In this document: piece by piece, positions 7,611 to 10,631 of the stretch
How positions within the stretch are numbered: the stretch's first letter is position 1
Layout of the letters: each line of letters begins with the position of its first letter
NCBI GenBank assembly: GCA_021734825.1
Contig: JAIPIE010000024.1
Coordinates: forward strand, 1 to 10,631
DNA length: 10,631 bases
Direction: 5' to 3'
From: Patescibacteria group bacterium
GTDB taxonomy: Bacteria > Patescibacteriota > Patescibacteriia > Patescibacteriales > UBA12465
Translations under genes and position numbers: made by a program
Notes under the pieces: model-generated
The model's input: only the letters and a program-made list of their open reading frames with translations
Told to the model about the DNA's origin: nothing
The model's database searches: none

Positions 7611-8213
7611 ATGACTCATCCAAAGCAAGAAAGAAGTTTCGTTATTCTTAAACCTGATGCTATTCAGCGTAGTTTAATTGGCGAATCAATTAAACGTTTT
7701 GAAAGTGCTGGCCTGAAATTAGTAGCGATGAAGTTCGGTGTCGCTTCCGAGGATACTTTATGGCAACATTATAATAAAGATGATGCTTGGTTTGAAAAAA
7801 AAGGAGCAATGACTGTTCAAAATCGTAAAGACATGGGCATGCCTGTAGAAAAAGAGGCAATTGAATATGGTAAAGATATTATTCGTGCTTTAGTTACTTT
7901 TATGAGTTGTTGCCCAGTTGTATTTATGATTTGGGAAGGCAATCAGGCTGTAGCTGTTATTAAAAAAATTGTGGGCGGGACTGAACCAGCTACTTCTGAT
8001 GTGGGCACAATTAGAGGCGACATGACTCTTGATTCTTATGAATTAGCCAATCGTGACGAAAGAGCTGTCCGCAATTTAGTCCATTGCTCCGATGAGGCAA
8101 GCGAGGCTGAAAGAGAAATTGCTTTGTGGTTTAAAAAGGAGGAAATAATGAGCTACCGTTTAATTGCTGAACAAATTCTTTACGACATTAATTTAGATGG
8201 CATTAAAGAATAA
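7611..8213 (+). CDS. ndk: Nucleoside diphosphate kinase, enlarged form
   Basis: Transfers the terminal phosphate between nucleoside triphosphates and diphosphates through a phospho-histidine. The ATG at 7611 is preferred to an in-frame TTG at 7593. Signature parts are ERSFVILKPDA (7-17, with K14 for the triphosphate), GTIRGD (132-137, with R135) and the active-site NLVHCSDEASEAEREIA, with catalytic H158 (E. coli H117). The protein is 200 residues against about 140-150 for most bacterial enzymes. The extra length has three parts: an insertion of roughly 27 residues at 55-90 after the LWQHYN helix, about 9 residues at 139-152 just before the catalytic loop, and an 18-20 residue C-terminal helix after ALWF. 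All catalytic residues remain, so activity is likely; the insertions could change oligomerisation. The next gene begins 11 bases downstream. An AGGAGG inside the gene (8137-8142) precedes an in-frame ATG. Confidence 0.95.
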   Translation: MTHPKQERSFVILKPDAIQRSLIGESIKRFESAGLKLVAMKFGVASEDTLWQHYNKDDAWFEKKGAMTVQNRKDMGMPVEKEAIEYGKDIIRALVTFMSCCPVVFMIWEGNQAVAVIKKIVGGTEPATSDVGTIRGDMTLDSYELANRDERAVRNLVHCSDEASEAEREIALWFKKEEIMSYRLIAEQILYDINLDGIKE

Positions 8214-8224
8214 ATATCTAATTT

Positions 8225-8734
8225 ATGCCCAACTCTGAAAAGAAGATAATATCTGCTGAAGACAAAAAGCGCCTTATCTTAAGGGTGGGCGTTATCGGTA
8301 TCTCGCTTTTTATTATGATTCTTTGGCTTGTTAGCTTAACTTTCTCTTTTGGGTCTAAAAATATTAAGGTAGAAATGGCAAATAATTCTTGGCGTCAAGA
8401 TTTACAGAATACTATTAACTCTGTTCGCGATGATTTAGGTGATAAAGTGCCGCCGACCGCTGAGGAAAAAACTTTTTTAGAGAGCATGCTTACAAATATA
8501 GAGAATAAAGATCAGATAGAAATGAGTAGCACTACGGAAGGCACGACAGAAACAACCTTATCTGAGGAGACGGAGTCGCAAAGATTTTTAGAAGCTTTAA
8601 AAGATAATTTACCCGCAACAGAAGCTATCACTAGTTCTTGTCCTGCATATATTAATTGTATGCCCACAATTGGACAAGCTCGACCTTGTGTAATTCCAGC
8701 GGGTTGCGAAGCTATTACTCAAATTGCTTATTGA
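8225..8734 (+). CDS. Single-pass membrane protein with four-cysteine C-terminal tail, unknown function
   Basis: I do not recognise the family with certainty. A charged, lysine-rich N-terminus (1-20) is followed by one hydrophobic segment of about 24 residues (19-42, VGVIGISLFIMILWLVSLTF core). With the positive residues before it, the N-terminus should be inside and the rest outside. The exported part has a predicted helical stretch (50-96), a Ser/Thr/Glu-rich linker (100-118), a short helix (119-128) and a compact tail, SCPAYINCMPTIG to QIAY (138-169). Its four cysteines (139, 145, 155, 161) could form two disulfides or a metal site. It lies between ndk and gyrA with gaps of 11 and 7 bases, so it is cotranscribed with housekeeping genes. 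It ends with UGA, the only UGA stop seen here, and has no Shine-Dalgarno. Confidence 0.85.
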   Translation: MPNSEKKIISAEDKKRLILRVGVIGISLFIMILWLVSLTFSFGSKNIKVEMANNSWRQDLQNTINSVRDDLGDKVPPTAEEKTFLESMLTNIENKDQIEMSSTTEGTTETTLSEETESQRFLEALKDNLPATEAITSSCPAYINCMPTIGQARPCVIPAGCEAITQIAY

Positions 8735-8741
8735 AATAGAT

Positions 8742-10631
8742 ATGAATAAACAACAAGATTTACAAGATGCTGAACAGGACTTACCTGTAAGGCCGGTGGC
8801 TGGTGAAGAAAGACAAACTGCTTTTGGAATTGTTAAAGACCAGCCCTTAGTTGATGAAATGAGTAACTCTTATTTGGAGTATGCCATGAGTGTTATCGTT
8901 TCTCGGGCTTTGCCTGATGTTCGTGATGGTTTAAAGCCGGTTCATCGTCGTATTCTGTACGCGATGTGGAGCATTGGTCTGCGTGCCAACGCTAAATTCC
9001 GTAAGTCAGCCACGGTTGTCGGTGAAGTTTTAGGTAAGTATCATCCTCATGGTGATAGCGCCGTGTATGATTCAATGGTGCGTCTAGCTCAAGACTTTTC
9101 TATGCGCTATCCGCTGGTGCGCGGTCAAGGAAACTTTGGCTCAATGGACGGAGATCCAGCCGCAGCTATGCGTTATACAGAGGCAAAACTAGCTGGCATT
9201 GCGGAAGAGATGCTTTTTGATATTGAAAAAGAGACAGTTGATTTTGCTCCTAACTATGACGGCTCGCATAAGGAGCCACAAGTATTACCAGCCAAACTGC
9301 CAAATCTATTGTTAAACGGCACCATGGGTATTGCTGTTGGCATGTCCACAAACATTCCCCCTCATAACTTAGGTGAACTTACGCAAGCTATTAGTTACTT
9401 ATTAGATAATCCGGACGCCGGCACTGAAGAATTGATGCAATTTGTTAAAGGACCTGATTTTCCTACCGCTGGCATTATTTACAACCAGAAAGATATTAGC
9501 TCCATTTATGCTACTGGTAAGGGCGGTATCGTTTTGCGCGGTAAAGCAGAAATTGAAGAACAAAAAGGAGGAGCTTTTCATATAATTGTGACCGAAATTC
9601 CTTATCAAGTTAATAAGGCTGATTTAGTGGAAAAGATTGCTAATTTAGTAAAAGACAAAAAGTTAGACGGCATTAAAGCTTTACGTGATGAGTCCGATAA
9701 GGATGGCGTGCGTATTGTAATGGAATTAAAGAAAGACTCTTATCCGAAAAAAATTCTTAATGCTCTCTATAAGCACACTTCCTTGCAGACGACTTTTCAT
9801 GTGAACATGCTAGCATTAGTTGACGGTATTCAACCTAAAGTTTTAACTTTAAAACTTATTTTGGAAGAATATATTAAACATCGTGAATCAGTTATCCGCC
9901 GTCGCACTCAGTATGAATTAGACAAAGCAAAAGATAGAGCGCATATTCTTGAAGGTTTATTAATTGCCTTAAAAAATATTGATGAGGTTATTAAAACGAT
10001 CAAAGCTTCTAAGGATAAGGATGTGGCTCGTGTTAGTTTGATTAAGAAATTTAAACTTTCAGAGAGGCAGGCAGTCGCTATTTTAGAAATGAAGCTGCAA
10101 AGTTTAGCGAACTTGGAACGCTTAAAGATTGAACAGGAATGGAAGGATAAGCAGAAATTAATTAAGGAATTAGAAGCAATTTTGGCCTCTGTTAAGAGAA
10201 TTAGATCAATTATTAAGGAGGAAATTACTGCTATTGCTGAAAAGTTTGATAATCCTCGTCGGACTGCAGTGGTCGTTAACGGCGTTAAGGAGTTTAGTCT
10301 GGAGGATTTAGTGCCAAATGAAGAGACGGTGGTCATGATGACTCGTGATGGTTATATTAAACGCTTAGAGCCAGATACTTTTAAGGTGCAAGCTCGTGGC
10401 GGTAAAGGAGTAATGGGTTTGAGTACCAAGGAAGAAGATACAGTTGAGTTTATGTTTACAACATTTACTCACACCGACATGCTTTTCTTTACCACTCGTG
10501 GTCGCGTCTTTCAGTTAAAAGCTCACGAGATTCCGCAAGCTTCAAGAATTTCTAAAGGTAATTCAATTGTGAATTTCTTGCAATTAATTGGAGGTGAGCA
10601 GGTGACTCCAGTCTTACCGCTTGATAAGATT
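8742..10631 (+). CDS. gyrA: DNA gyrase subunit A, 3'-truncated by the window edge
   Basis: ATP-dependent negative supercoiling with GyrB; GyrA cuts and rejoins DNA. 630 codons are present and the frame is still open at the last base (family length about 800-870). The breakage-reunion domain includes YAMSVIVSRALPDVRDGLKP (47-66), the quinolone-region motif HPHGDSAVYD with S106 and D110 (E. coli S83 and D87, both in the usual sensitive state), and the catalytic tyrosine Y145 in AAAMRYTEAKL (E. coli Y122). A long coiled-coil gate segment spans about 373-480. The C-terminal pinwheel domain begins near 510 and holds the GyrA box QARGGKG (550-556; E. coli QRRGGKG), which argues for GyrA rather than ParC. 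The N-terminus is about 23 residues longer than in E. coli and acidic. It starts 7 bases after the preceding gene, without a Shine-Dalgarno, as the last visible member of the operon. Confidence 0.97.
   Translation, partial: MNKQQDLQDAEQDLPVRPVAGEERQTAFGIVKDQPLVDEMSNSYLEYAMSVIVSRALPDVRDGLKPVHRRILYAMWSIGLRANAKFRKSATVVGEVLGKYHPHGDSAVYDSMVRLAQDFSMRYPLVRGQGNFGSMDGDPAAAMRYTEAKLAGIAEEMLFDIEKETVDFAPNYDGSHKEPQVLPAKLPNLLLNGTMGIAVGMSTNIPPHNLGELTQAISYLLDNPDAGTEELMQFVKGPDFPTAGIIYNQKDISSIYATGKGGIVLRGKAEIEEQKGGAFHIIVTEIPYQVNKADLVEKIANLVKDKKLDGIKALRDESDKDGVRIVMELKKDSYPKKILNALYKHTSLQTTFHVNMLALVDGIQPKVLTLKLILEEYIKHRESVIRRRTQYELDKAKDRAHILEGLLIALKNIDEVIKTIKASKDKDVARVSLIKKFKLSERQAVAILEMKLQSLANLERLKIEQEWKDKQKLIKELEAILASVKRIRSIIKEEITAIAEKFDNPRRTAVVVNGVKEFSLEDLVPNEETVVMMTRDGYIKRLEPDTFKVQARGGKGVMGLSTKEEDTVEFMFTTFTHTDMLFFTTRGRVFQLKAHEIPQASRISKGNSIVNFLQLIGGEQVTPVLPLDKI

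Noticed and set aside
8732..8734. UGA recoded as an amino acid, as in some CPR lineages
   Set aside because: The protein ends sensibly at this UGA, readthrough adds only a few residues before TAA, and no in-frame UGA occurs within the recognised genes.
9402..10336. Two minus-strand open frames inside gyrA
   Set aside because: Both are antisense to well-conserved GyrA coding sequence.

Overview
The window looks like a chromosomal segment from a Patescibacteria/CPR-type bacterium. The clearest evidence is the 16S rRNA gene on the minus strand. It differs from the usual bacterial sequence at universal-primer sites, and the changes occur as compensating base pairs (505-526 and 921-1396, E. coli numbering). 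Other hints are AT-rich genes, no Shine-Dalgarno sequence at the likely start codons although the 16S anti-Shine-Dalgarno is intact, a lone trpB, and an unlinked 16S gene. The phylum is inferred, since no database search was possible. Codon use fits the standard bacterial code, and the one UGA seen at a gene end acts as a stop.

Layout. Positions 1-579 hold the 3' part of a class I SAM-dependent methyltransferase. Positions 590-900 hold a strong promoter and a T-box riboswitch with a complete antiterminator/terminator pair. The T-box precedes trpB (1040-2260) and trpS (2295-3284), which end at a strong terminator. On the opposite strand a stand-alone 16S rRNA gene (about 3553-5034) has its own promoter near 5263-5291, a long RNase III-type processing stem (3422-3451 with 5093-5122) and its own terminator (3376-3397). 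No 23S, 5S or tRNA lies in this transcription unit. Positions 5582-6693 carry a self-contained plus-strand unit: promoter, a secreted three-repeat protein of unknown function, and a large terminator.

From a near-consensus promoter at 6720-6748 a probable operon follows: an MBL-fold hydrolase, an enlarged nucleoside diphosphate kinase, a single-pass membrane protein with a four-cysteine tail, and gyrA, which runs off the right edge.

How the parts fit. The T-box, trpB and trpS suggest a tRNA-sensing switch that controls both the last step of tryptophan synthesis (or indole salvage, since trpA is not here) and tryptophan charging onto tRNA. The T-box core is secure. Its specifier codon could not be placed with confidence, and its tRNA-end-reading base predicts a tRNA with discriminator A73. 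The least understood parts of the window are the secreted repeat protein and the cysteine-tailed membrane protein beside gyrA.
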